Assembly: GCA_050257855.1 (NCBI GenBank)
Contig: JBLMXQ010000118.1
Coordinates: 1 to 64,000 of the forward strand
Origin: JBLMXQ01 sp050257855
GTDB lineage: Bacteria; Acidobacteriota; Vicinamibacteria; Vicinamibacterales; CAVVIG01
Reading direction: 5' to 3'
DNA: 64,000 nt
Below, piece by piece: positions 50,103 through 58,900 of this stretch (its first letter is position 1; every line of letters begins with the position of its first letter). Below the pieces are notes generated by a model. That model did not search any database. It saw only the letters and a list, made by a program, of their open reading frames with translations, and was not told the origin of the DNA. The position numbers and the translations under genes were made by a program.

Positions 50103-50974
50103 CTCGTTTCCGACTCCCGGTTCTGAACGAACTGCCAGCCGAATCGTCCCTTGATGCACAGGTTGCCGTGCGTCACCTCGTGATCCAGCGGCGAGGTCAC
50201 GCGCACGATGGCGTTGTCCTGCACGTGCAGTTCCAGCGTGCAGCCGACGCCGCAATACGGGCAGATCGTATCGGTGACGGTCTGCCTCGACTCGTCCCAC
50301 GCGCCGGCCCGGCGCATGTCGAACTCGGACTTGAACATCAGCGCGCCGGTCGGACAGACGCCGATGCAGTTGCCGCAGTACACGCAGGCGGAGTCGGTCA
50401 GGGGCCGGTCCGACTCGGTCGAGATCCGCGCGTCGAAGCCCCGGCCCGCGACGGCGATGGCGAACGTGTTCTGCGCGTCGGTGCCACACGCCTCGACGCA
50501 CTTGTAGCAGAGCACGCAGCGCGAGTAATCCCGCACGTACAGATCGTTGTCGATCCTGGGCGGCTGTGCGACGGTCGCCGATCCGGTTCCGAAGCGTTCC
50601 GCGTCCACGTCGTAGCGCGCCATGTAGCCGCGCAGCTCCGGCGAGACCAGCGTCAGGTCGACCGACGAAGCGAGCAGCTCCAGCACCAGCCGGCGGCTGT
50701 GCCGCACGCGCGCGCTGTCGGTGAGCACGGACATCTTCGGCTCGACGAGGCGCGAGCAGGCGGGCACGAGCGTCCGCGATCCCTCCACCTCGACGACGCA
50801 GACGCGGCAGACGTTGACCGGCGTGAGCGTCTCCAGGTAGCAGAGCGTCGGCGTGTCGATGCCGTGCGCGCGGCAGGCCTGCAGGATGGTCGTCCCCTCG
50901 GGGACGGACACGCCGCGGCCGTCGATCGTCAGCTCCACCTGGCGCGGGGGCGCCATCCTGAGCGGGATCCCCAT
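50099..50974 (-). CDS. Formate dehydrogenase Fe-S subunit (detached N-terminal part of the alpha subunit, NuoG-like)
   Basis: 291 residues, cytoplasmic. Order: a [2Fe-2S] ferredoxin domain (TLCYLETLTPVNVCRVC with a later Cys in LVPAC), a NuoG-type His/Cys region (VRHSRRLVLELL), two [4Fe-4S] motifs (CVLCYKCVEAC and CVYCGNCIGVCP), then the [4Fe-4S] domain that normally opens a molybdopterin catalytic subunit (CPYCGVGCTLELHV and GNLCIKGRFGWQF). It stops exactly where the catalytic domain would go on, and that remainder is the gene at 52803-54692. It overlaps the NuoEF-like gene by ATGA. It relays electrons from the cofactor to the NuoF part. Confidence 0.85.
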   Translation of the reverse strand: MGIPLRMAPPRQVELTIDGRGVSVPEGTTILQACRAHGIDTPTLCYLETLTPVNVCRVCVVEVEGSRTLVPACSRLVEPKMSVLTDSARVRHSRRLVLELLASSVDLTLVSPELRGYMARYDVDAERFGTGSATVAQPPRIDNDLYVRDYSRCVLCYKCVEACGTDAQNTFAIAVAGRGFDARISTESDRPLTDSACVYCGNCIGVCPTGALMFKSEFDMRRAGAWDESRQTVTDTICPYCGVGCTLELHVQDNAIVRVTSPLDHEVTHGNLCIKGRFGWQFVQNRESETR

Positions 50975-52803
50975 CAGGCTGTCTCCTGGACGAACAGGTT
51001 CAGCTTGCGCACGGCGCTCTCGATGGCGCTCGACGCGGTCTGGCCGAGGCCGCAGATCGACGCGTCGCGCATGACCTGCCCCACGTCGCTGACGATGGCG
51101 AGATTCGCGGCCGGCGAGCCGCGGCGGGACGCCAGGCGCTCGAGCGCCTCGTCCTGCCGCACCGTTCCGACGCGGCACGGCACGCACTGGCCGCACGACT
51201 CGTCCCGGAAGAAGCGCGCGATCCGGCGCACGATGCCGGTCATGTCGGTCGCGTCGTCGAACAGCATCACGACGCCGGAGCCGAGCGTGGCCCCGGCCGC
51301 GCGCGCGCCTTCGAGCGTGAGCGGCATGTCGAGCTCCCCGGGCGTCACGAACACGCCGGCGGCGCCGCCGAGGAGGATCGCCTGGAGGCGCCGGCCGTTC
51401 CCGACGCCGCCGGCGAGATCGACGAGCTGCCGCAGCGTCGTGCCGAACGGCACTTCGTAGACGCCGGGACGGACGACCGTGCCCGACACGCAGAACAGCT
51501 TCGTGCCCGTCGATCCGCCCGTGCCGGTCGCGGCGAACGCCGGACCGCCCTCGAGCACCACCTGCAGCACGTTGACGAGCGTCTCCACGTTGTTGACGAC
51601 CGTCGGTTTGCCGAAGAGACCCGACTGCACCGGAAACGGCGGCTTGTTGCGCGGCTCGCCTCGCAGGCCTTCGATCGAGTTGAAGAGCGCCGTCTCTTCG
51701 CCGCAGATGTACGCGCCCGCGCCGCGCCGCAGTTCGATGTCGAACCGCACGCCCTCGCCGAAGACGTCCTCGCCGAGCAGGCCTCGCACACGGGCCTGCG
51801 CGACGGCCGACGTCATCCGCGCGGTCGCCAGCGGGTACTCGCCGCGGATGTAGAGGAAGCCCCGCTCGCAGCCGGTCGCGTAGCCGGCAATCGTCATTGC
51901 CTCGACCAGCGCGAACGGATCCTCCTCCATCAGCACGCGATCCTTGAACGTGCCCGGCTCCGATTCGTCGGCGTTGCAGACGAGATAATGCGGCCGGACC
52001 GGCGCGCGGGCGACCGCCTCCCACTTGCGCCCGGTCGGGAACGCGGCGCCGCCGCGGCCGACCAGACGCGAGTCGCCGACCTCGCGCAGCACCGCCTCGG
52101 GACCGATGGCCAGCGCCCGCCGCAGCGCGCTGTAGCCGCCGTGCGCCCGGTAGTCGTCGAGGCTCGCCGGATCCGATACGCCGAGCCGCGCGAGCAGGCG
52201 CAGCCCCCGGGCGCGAGGCGCCTCGGTCTGCGGCGCGGACGTGACCGCCGTTCTCGCTGGCCCGGGCGGAACGCCGCGGACGATCGCCTCCGCGTCCGCC
52301 GGAGCGAGCGTGGCGTTCGAGGCTGCTTCGCCGGAAACCTGGAACAGCGCGGCTGGCCCGCGCTCGCACTGGCCGAGGCACGGGCTCCGGAGCCACGTCG
52401 TTCCTTCGACTGAAGCCCCGCGATCCTTCGGTCCGGAGCCCTCGGGGCCGAGCCGGCGCTCGAGCTCCTCGCACAGGGCCTCCGCCCCGCGCGTCCGGCA
52501 TGCGATGTCGTCGCACACGTGCACGACCGTCGCCGGTCGCGGCTTCAGCGAGAACATCGCGTAGAACGACGCGACGCCATGGGCCTCGGCGGGCGCGATC
52601 GACAGGCGCTGACAGACGTGGTTGAGCGCGCCCTCGCTGATCCAGCCGACGCGCGCGTGCACGGCGTGCAGCGCCGGCAGCAGCGCGCTGCGCATCGAGG
52701 CCGGAGGCCGCAGGCTGGCGGTCGGAACGGACGCGATCGCGCGGTCGATCGCCTCGCGCTCTTCCGGAGTGGCCCTCGCGCCAGGGATCAGATGGAGGTC
52801 CAT
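50974..52803 (-). CDS. NuoE-NuoF fusion, NAD-reducing diaphorase subunit of formate dehydrogenase
   Basis: 609 residues. Residues about 1-180 are NuoE-like: a helical start, then a thioredoxin-like [2Fe-2S] domain with HVCDDIAC and SPCLGQCERGP. Residues about 190-609 are NuoF-like: the FMN site GRGGAAFPTGRKW, the NADH region CNADESEPGTFKDR and GAGAYICGEETAL, then the [4Fe-4S] ligands in ESCGQCVPCRVG and a later Cys in SICGLGQ. The fusion exchanges electrons between NAD(H) and the Fe-S chain. It starts one base inside the catalytic-subunit stop (TGATG) and ends overlapping the Fe-S subunit gene. Confidence 0.9.
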   Translation of the reverse strand: MDLHLIPGARATPEEREAIDRAIASVPTASLRPPASMRSALLPALHAVHARVGWISEGALNHVCQRLSIAPAEAHGVASFYAMFSLKPRPATVVHVCDDIACRTRGAEALCEELERRLGPEGSGPKDRGASVEGTTWLRSPCLGQCERGPAALFQVSGEAASNATLAPADAEAIVRGVPPGPARTAVTSAPQTEAPRARGLRLLARLGVSDPASLDDYRAHGGYSALRRALAIGPEAVLREVGDSRLVGRGGAAFPTGRKWEAVARAPVRPHYLVCNADESEPGTFKDRVLMEEDPFALVEAMTIAGYATGCERGFLYIRGEYPLATARMTSAVAQARVRGLLGEDVFGEGVRFDIELRRGAGAYICGEETALFNSIEGLRGEPRNKPPFPVQSGLFGKPTVVNNVETLVNVLQVVLEGGPAFAATGTGGSTGTKLFCVSGTVVRPGVYEVPFGTTLRQLVDLAGGVGNGRRLQAILLGGAAGVFVTPGELDMPLTLEGARAAGATLGSGVVMLFDDATDMTGIVRRIARFFRDESCGQCVPCRVGTVRQDEALERLASRRGSPAANLAIVSDVGQVMRDASICGLGQTASSAIESAVRKLNLFVQETA

Positions 52804-54692
52804 CAGATCCTTTCGACCCGGACCGCGGTCGCCTTGAACTCCGCCGTGCCCGACTTGGGATCGGTGGCGTCGATCGTCAGCACGTTCGTCGCCACGTCGT
52901 CAGGGTAATGGAAGCTCATGAACGCGAGGCCCGGCCGCAGGCCGTCCGTCACGCGCACGGGCGCTTCGACGGCGCCCCGGCGCGAGACGATGCGCACGCG
53001 ATCGCCGTCGCGGACACCGAGCCGCTCGACGTCCTCGATCGAGAGGTCGAGCGTCTCGCCGCGCGACAGGGGCGAACGATAGCTGCCGGTCTGCACGCCG
53101 GTGTTGAAGGCGTCGAGGCGCCGCCCCGTCGTCAATCGCACGGGAAAGTCGTCGCTCAGCGCCTCGACCGGGGGGTCGAACGCCACGGGCGTGAACGGAG
53201 CCGGCGGGCCCCCGAGCGGCTCGCTCCACAGCCGCCCGTGCAGGAACGGGCTGCCCGGGTGCTGCTCGTCGGGGCACGGCCACTGCAGGCCGCCGAGTTC
53301 TTCGAGCCGCTTGTAGCTCATGCCGCCGTGCCACGGCGAGAGCGAGCGCAGCTCGTCCCAGAGCTGTTCGGCGCCCGGCCGTCCCCACTGGCGTCCGAGC
53401 CGGCCGGCGAGGTCGCACATGATGTGGAGGTCGTCGCGCGCCTCGCCCGGGGGATCGAGCGCCTTCCGCACCCGCTGCACGCGGCGTTCGCTGCTCGTGA
53501 CGGTCCCCTCCGACTCGCACCACGAGGCGGCCGCGGGGAGCACGACGTCCGCGAGCTCCGCCGTCTTCGTCAGGAACATGTCCTGGACGACGACGTGATC
53601 GAGGCTGTCGAGGAGCCGGGAGGCGCGCCGCTCGTCGGCCTCGGACTGCGCCGGGTTCTCGCCGATGATGTACAGCGCGCGCAGGTCGCCGTGCTCCATC
53701 GCCTCGAACATCTGGGTCAGGTGCCAGCCGCGCTTCGGCGGGATGGTCGCACCCCACGCGCGCTCGAACTTCGCGCGGACGACGGCGTCCTCTACGTCCT
53801 GGCCACCGGGCAGCTTGTTCGGCAGCGCGCCCATGTCGCCGCCGCCCTGGACGTTGTTCTGTCCCCGCAGGGGCACGAGCCCCGAGCCCCAGCGCCCGAC
53901 GTGGCCGGTCAGGAGCGCCAGGTTGATCAGGCTGAAGACGTTGTCGACGGCGTTGTGATGTTCCGTGATGCCGAGCGTCCAGCAGATCTGCGCGCGATCG
54001 GCCCGTGCGTAGGCGTGCGCCATCTCGCGGATCGTCGCCGCCGGCACCCGCGTCACGCGCTCGGCGTACTCGAGGGTGTACGGCTCGACGCTCTGCCGGT
54101 ATGCATCGAAGCCGGAGGTCGCGCGATCGATGAACGTATGGTTGCAGAGTCCGGCCGTGATGATCTCCCGCCCGACGGCGTTGGCCAGGGCGATGTCGGC
54201 GCCGACGTCGACGCCGAGCCACACGTCCGCCCACGCGGCCGAGCTCGTCCGCCGCGGATCCACGGCGTACATGCGCGCACCGTTGCGCACCCCCTTCAGC
54301 AGATGGTGAAAGAAGATGGGATGCGTCTCGCGCGCGTTGGAGCCCCACAGGATGATCAGGTCGGTCTCCTCGATCTCCTGGTACGAGCTCGTTCCGCCGC
54401 CCGCTCCGAATACCGTCGTCAGACCGACGACGCTCGGAGCGTGTCAAGTACGGTTGCAGCTGTCGATGTTGTTGCTGCCGATCACGGCGCGGGCGAACTT
54501 CTGCGCGAGATAGTTCACCTCGTTGGTCGCCTTCGAGCAGCTGAACATCCCGACGCTTTGCCCGCCGTAACGGGCGACGGTCGCGCGGAAGCCTCCGGCC
54601 GCGCGGTCGAGCGCTTCGTCCCAGCCGGCCTCGTGCAGCACGCCGTTCTCGCGAACGAGCGGGCGCGTCAGCCTCGTGTACCGGTGCTTCAT
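52803..54692 (-). CDS. fdhA: Selenocysteine-containing formate dehydrogenase catalytic subunit (TGA at 54444-54446 read as Sec)
   Basis: 629 residues if the TGA is read. The frame starts MKHRYTRLTRPLVREN and runs through VGMFSCSKATNEVNYLAQKF and NNIDSCNRT to TGA at codon 83. It goes on without a stop as HAPSVVGLTTVFGAGGGTSS, WGSNARETHPIFFHH and LRGQNNVQGGGDMGALP to the C-terminal molybdopterin-dinucleotide domain (about 520-629). In formate dehydrogenases the residue before H-[AG]-PSV-[AV]-GL is the metal-binding Sec or Cys, so the TGA is at the catalytic position. A SECIS hairpin follows. The usual N-terminal [4Fe-4S] domain is absent and encoded at 50099-50974. The enzyme oxidises formate, or reduces CO2, at a Mo or W bis-MGD centre. 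Automated annotation would call this two fragments or a pseudogene. Confidence 0.9.
54402..54446 (-). promoter_or_regulatory. Bacterial SECIS element
   Basis: Starting at the TGA, the mRNA folds into a lower 8-bp stem (54434-54441 with 54402-54409), an internal bulge, an upper perfect 7-bp stem (54426-54432 with 54414-54420) and the loop GGUCU (54421-54425). The GG of the loop is at positions 22-23 counted from the U of UGA, as in E. coli fdhF, where SelB reads the same loop sequence. Confidence 0.88.
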
Positions 54693-54743
54693 GGGCCGAA
54701 GCTTATCGCGTATGGCTACACTCGTCCAGAGTCGGCGGCCGCT

Positions 54744-55847
54744 TCACCTGTCGCGGATCAGTTCCCCGTACGTGCGGATGGCGCCGCGGTCGAAGCGGTC
54801 GATCAGATCGTCGATCGGCTCGGTCAGCGAGGCACTGTACGAACCCGGAGGGGCCAGGGCGAAGCCGTAGCCGCCGAATACCGAGCGGATGATCAGGCTC
54901 CGCGGCGTGTGCGGGAGGCGCCGGAGATTGCTCACGTAGCGAGGGAAAGAGGCGCTGCCGAAGAGGTAGAACTCGACGTTCGACGTGTAGAACGCGGACA
55001 GCGACTCATGCCGGTCCGCGAGCAGACGGCCGATGGCCGCGAGCGCTCTGCTGCCGCCCAGGTTGCCGACGACCGGAATGATCAGATCGCGCCGCTCGAG
55101 TGAGCGGACGAACTGATAATCGTCCTCCGAGGCGAGGAAGTTCCGGTGGCGTCCGCCGGAATCGGTCTCGAGCAGCAGATCGCGGTACGTCGGGTAGTAG
55201 CTGCGCGGCCGACGGCCGTAGCTCTCGAACCGCAGATCGAGGCCGCCGTCGACGAAGCTCCGATGAAACCGATGGATCGTGTCGCGCTCGCCGTCGGCGA
55301 GCGGCACACCGAAGCGCGCGAGCGCGGCTGCGATCCGGTCGCGGCGGCGTGCCGCCTCCGCCGCCGGCACCGTCGCCGCGCGATCGACGTAGGCCACCAG
55401 CCGCTCGATCGGCGCCGCCCGCCAGGCGGCCGGCTGTGGCGGCGGCGCGCGCCCGAACAGCAGGCTGAGGTACTCGACCCGCGTCGGCGCCTGCTCGAAC
55501 AGCGCCTTGAACAGCAGGTGCAGGAGCAGGTTGTCGCGCCGGATGTCGACGATGATCGCGATGGACGGGCGGAGCTGCGCGATGTATGTGAAGTTCTGGT
55601 CTGGACCGACGCCGACGTACGCGCCGCCCCGGAGCCGGGCGGCGTCGAGCGCGGGCATCACCTGCAGGTACGAGCGCTCGTTCGAGATGAGGTTGTCGGT
55701 GTCGAACGAGCCTGGCGGCTCCGACAGCCGCGCGACAACGGACGCAAAGCTCTGCGTCGACGCGAGGACGTCGGACGTCGGGGCGGCCGGGCAGCCGGCC
55801 GCGAACAGGCAGATCAGCGCAGACGCGAGCGCGGTCACCCTGTGCAT
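54744..55847 (-). CDS. Lipoprotein of unknown function
   Basis: 367 residues with a lipoprotein signal ending in FAAGC (Cys about 19). The mature part is not recognised. Its first half has SNERSYLQVMPAL, GGAYVGVGPDQNFTYI and IAIIVDIRRDNLLLHLLFKALF, a pattern of alternating strands and helices that recalls a Rossmann-like fold. The end (SVFGGYGFALAPPGSYSASLTEPIDDL) is also distinctive. No catalytic motif is visible. It lies 51 bp upstream of fdhA on the same strand, so co-transcription is possible, though it has no obvious link to formate. Confidence 0.65.
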   Translation of the reverse strand: MHRVTALASALICLFAAGCPAAPTSDVLASTQSFASVVARLSEPPGSFDTDNLISNERSYLQVMPALDAARLRGGAYVGVGPDQNFTYIAQLRPSIAIIVDIRRDNLLLHLLFKALFEQAPTRVEYLSLLFGRAPPPQPAAWRAAPIERLVAYVDRAATVPAAEAARRRDRIAAALARFGVPLADGERDTIHRFHRSFVDGGLDLRFESYGRRPRSYYPTYRDLLLETDSGGRHRNFLASEDDYQFVRSLERRDLIIPVVGNLGGSRALAAIGRLLADRHESLSAFYTSNVEFYLFGSASFPRYVSNLRRLPHTPRSLIIRSVFGGYGFALAPPGSYSASLTEPIDDLIDRFDRGAIRTYGELIRDR

Positions 55848-55859
55848 GGCGTCCAGCGG

Positions 55860-55865
55860 ATTATA
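55860..55865 (-). promoter_or_regulatory. Consensus -10 box for the lipoprotein gene
   Basis: Perfect TATAAT on the minus strand, 12 bases before the ATG at 55847, giving a leader of about 6 bases. Confidence 0.45.
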
Positions 55866-55925
55866 CGCGTGCCGATCGCGGCGCCGTCACGTCTGGCCGG
55901 GTGCCGCGATCGATCGCCGCGCGCT

Positions 55926-58900
55926 TCAGTCGGGCTCCTCGTCCACGAAATAGCGTGCCGAGAACGGGCTGGATGCTGCGGACCGTGATGGCCGTCTTGC
56001 GGCGCCGGCCGCCGACGCGAGCGCGGGCGCGCCGGCGTCGACCGGCGCGGCGGTCCCGCGGCGGGCGCCGGGTTGCAGCCCGAGCGCGCCGGCCACGAAG
56101 CCGGCTTCGATCAGCGCCTTTGCGAAATCGTGCGCGGTCGCCGGCAGCCCGTCGATCTCTTCGAGCAGCAGGCCCCGCGGCGCCTCGCCCCCGGCCCGCG
56201 CGCGCTCGATGAGGACCCGCGCGACCGCGCGGGACGCGCGCGAGCGCTGCGGCTCGACGTCGGGCAGGAACATGAGGAGCTGGCGATCGCCGCGCGTCAG
56301 GTACGCGGCGAGCGCACCGTCGACGAGAACGACCGTCGCCCCCACGGTGCGGGTGGGCGGCCGGCTTGCGGCCGGCCATTTCAGCGTCGCGCCGTACGGG
56401 TTGGCGGGATCGCCCGCCGCGAGCACTGCGACCTCCGGATCCTCCGCCGGCTCGCGCAGCGCGCGCAGCAGGTCGACGGCGCCCGGCAGCGCGAACTGCG
56501 TGGCACCCAGCCCGGCGACGAAGTAGCCGCGCCGCACGCGGCCGTGCTCTTCCATTGCCTTGAGCACCGGGTACACCGTCGCGAAGCCGCCGGGTACCGA
56601 CTCCGCTCCGACGGCCTCGCGTGTCAGGACGCCGTAGCGGGCGAGGAGCTGCAGCGTGAGATCGGCACCGATGGTTGAGCGCCCGTCACGTCCCGCGTGC
56701 GCCGGCGGCCCCTCGCGGCCGCGAACCAGCGACCAGCGGCCCTCGGCCGATGGCGGTGCGAGCCGTCGCGACCTGAACGCCGGCCGCACGGCACGTTTGT
56801 GCCGCCGCGGGGCGTGCGCGCGCGCGAATGCCCGGAGCGCGTGGAACGTATCGTTGGTGACGCGCCCCTGCCACACGAGATCCCAGAGCGCATCGACCGT
56901 CTCGGCCGGATACCCGCCCCCGATCGCCTCGTGCAGCGGACCGAAGAACGAGGCGCCGTGCGCCCGAAGGTAGTCGAGAACCGCCGTTGCTCTGGCGTCC
57001 GCCTGCTCGCCGCCGGTCAGCGGCGGCAGGAGCCGCGTCAGATGGTCCGCCAGATACAACGCGACGCGCCCGTCTCGATCGCCGAGCGGTTCCACGCCCA
57101 CCCAGACCACCTCGCCGGCCGCGGTGACCGCGTCGAGATCCGCCGGGTCGTACTGGCCGATGCGCGCCGGAAGGATCTCCGTTTCGAGAATCGAGGCCGC
57201 GAGCGGCGAGCCCTGCAGCTGCTCGATCGCGTCGAGCAGCGCGTCGGCGCCCTGGCGTTTCTTCACGATCCCCTGCCACGTCGTCATCAGCCGTCCGAGG
57301 ACGGTCTGATCGACCGGCTCGATCTCCTGCCGCAGCTTCGCGAGCGACCGGCGCCGGAGCATCCGGAGGACGCCGGACTCGGTCCATTCGCGCCGGGTGC
57401 CGCCCGGCCGAAACTCGCCCTCGATGAGCCGGCCCTCCGCCGCCAGCCGGTGGAGCAGCGCCTCGGCAGCGGCGTTCGTCAGAGCGAAGCGCGCCGCCAG
57501 ATCAGCGGCCGTCACGGGCGCGTGCGTCCGGACGAACCGGCCCGCCAGATCGCCGGCGGGATCCGCCGGCGGCGCGAGGAGCGCCTCTGGGATGCCGGGG
57601 GGCAGGGGCACGTCGAGTGCGTCGCGGTAGCGCGCGGCGTCTTCCACGGCGACGTAGCGTGCTTCTCCGGCGATGCGAAGTAGAACGGCACGGCGGTCGC
57701 TGACGAGCGTCTCGATCGCGTCCGCGGCCTCGGCGGACGTCCGCGCGCGCAGCTCGTCCCCGGCCAGATCGCCGATCGCGAGCAGCAGGTCGTGGACGCC
57801 GTCGGCCGTCCGGGCGCGGCGCGCGGGCTCCAGCCGCTGCAGCTCGCGCTCGATTGCCTCCATCGCGTCGGCGTCGATCAGCTCGCGGAGCTCGGCGTCG
57901 CCGAGCAGCTCGCGCAATTGCGCCTGGTCGACGGCGAGCGCCTGCGCGCGCCGCTCCGCCAGCGGCGCATCGCCGTCGTACAGGAAGCTCGCCACGTAGG
58001 TGAAGAGGAGGGACGCGGCGAACGGCGACGGCGTGTCGGCGTCGACGGTCGCGACGCGCACGCGACGGCTCCGGACGTCCGACAGCGTCGAGACGAGCGC
58101 CGGCATGTCGAAGACGTCGCGCAGGCATTCGCGGTACGTCTCGAGCAGCACCGGGAAGGATCCGTACTTCGAGGCGACGGCGAGCAGGTCGGCGGCGCGC
58201 TTGCGCTGCTGCCAGAGCGGAGCGCGCAGGCCGGGCCGGCGCTTCGGCAGGAGGAGCGAGCGCGCGGCGTTCTCGCGGAATTTCGCGGCGAAGAGCGCCG
58301 TCGCGCCGAGCTGCCGGACGACGAGCGCCTGCACCTCGTCGGGATCGGGCACCAGCAGCCGCGGATCCGGCGGCTCGTCCACGTCCGGAAACCGCACCAC
58401 GAAGCCGTCGTCGCTCCAGAGCGTCTCGACGTCGATCCCGGTCTCCTCCCGGATCTTCGCCGAGGCGGCCATCGCCCACGGCGCGTGAACGCGCCCGCCA
58501 CGCGGCGAGAGGACGCAGACGCGCCAGTCGCCCAGCTCGTCGCGCACGCGCTCGACCACGATCGTGGAGGCGTCGGGGAGCGCGCGGGTGGCTGCGATCT
58601 GATCGCGGAGGTACTGGAGCAGGTTCTCGGCGGCGCCCGCGCCGAGATCGTGCTCGCGCGTCAGGCGATCGAGCGCGGCGGCCGGCGGCATCCGCACCAG
58701 GTCGTGCATCAGGCGGCCGATGGCGAGTCCGAGCTCGAGCGGCCGCCCGGCGCGATCGCCCTTCCAGAACGGCATCTTGCCCGGCTGTCCCGGCGCGGGC
58801 GACACGAGCACGCGGTCGTGGGTGATCTCCTCGATGCGCCAGCTCGAGGCGCCGAGCACGAACACCTCGCCCGGCCGGCTCTCGAAGACCATCTCCTCGT

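Noticed and set aside
54290..54446. fdhA as a pseudogene or two genes broken by a stop codon
   Set aside because: The TGA sits at the conserved Sec position, the reading frame is unchanged on both sides, protein similarity continues without a gap, and a SECIS hairpin follows.
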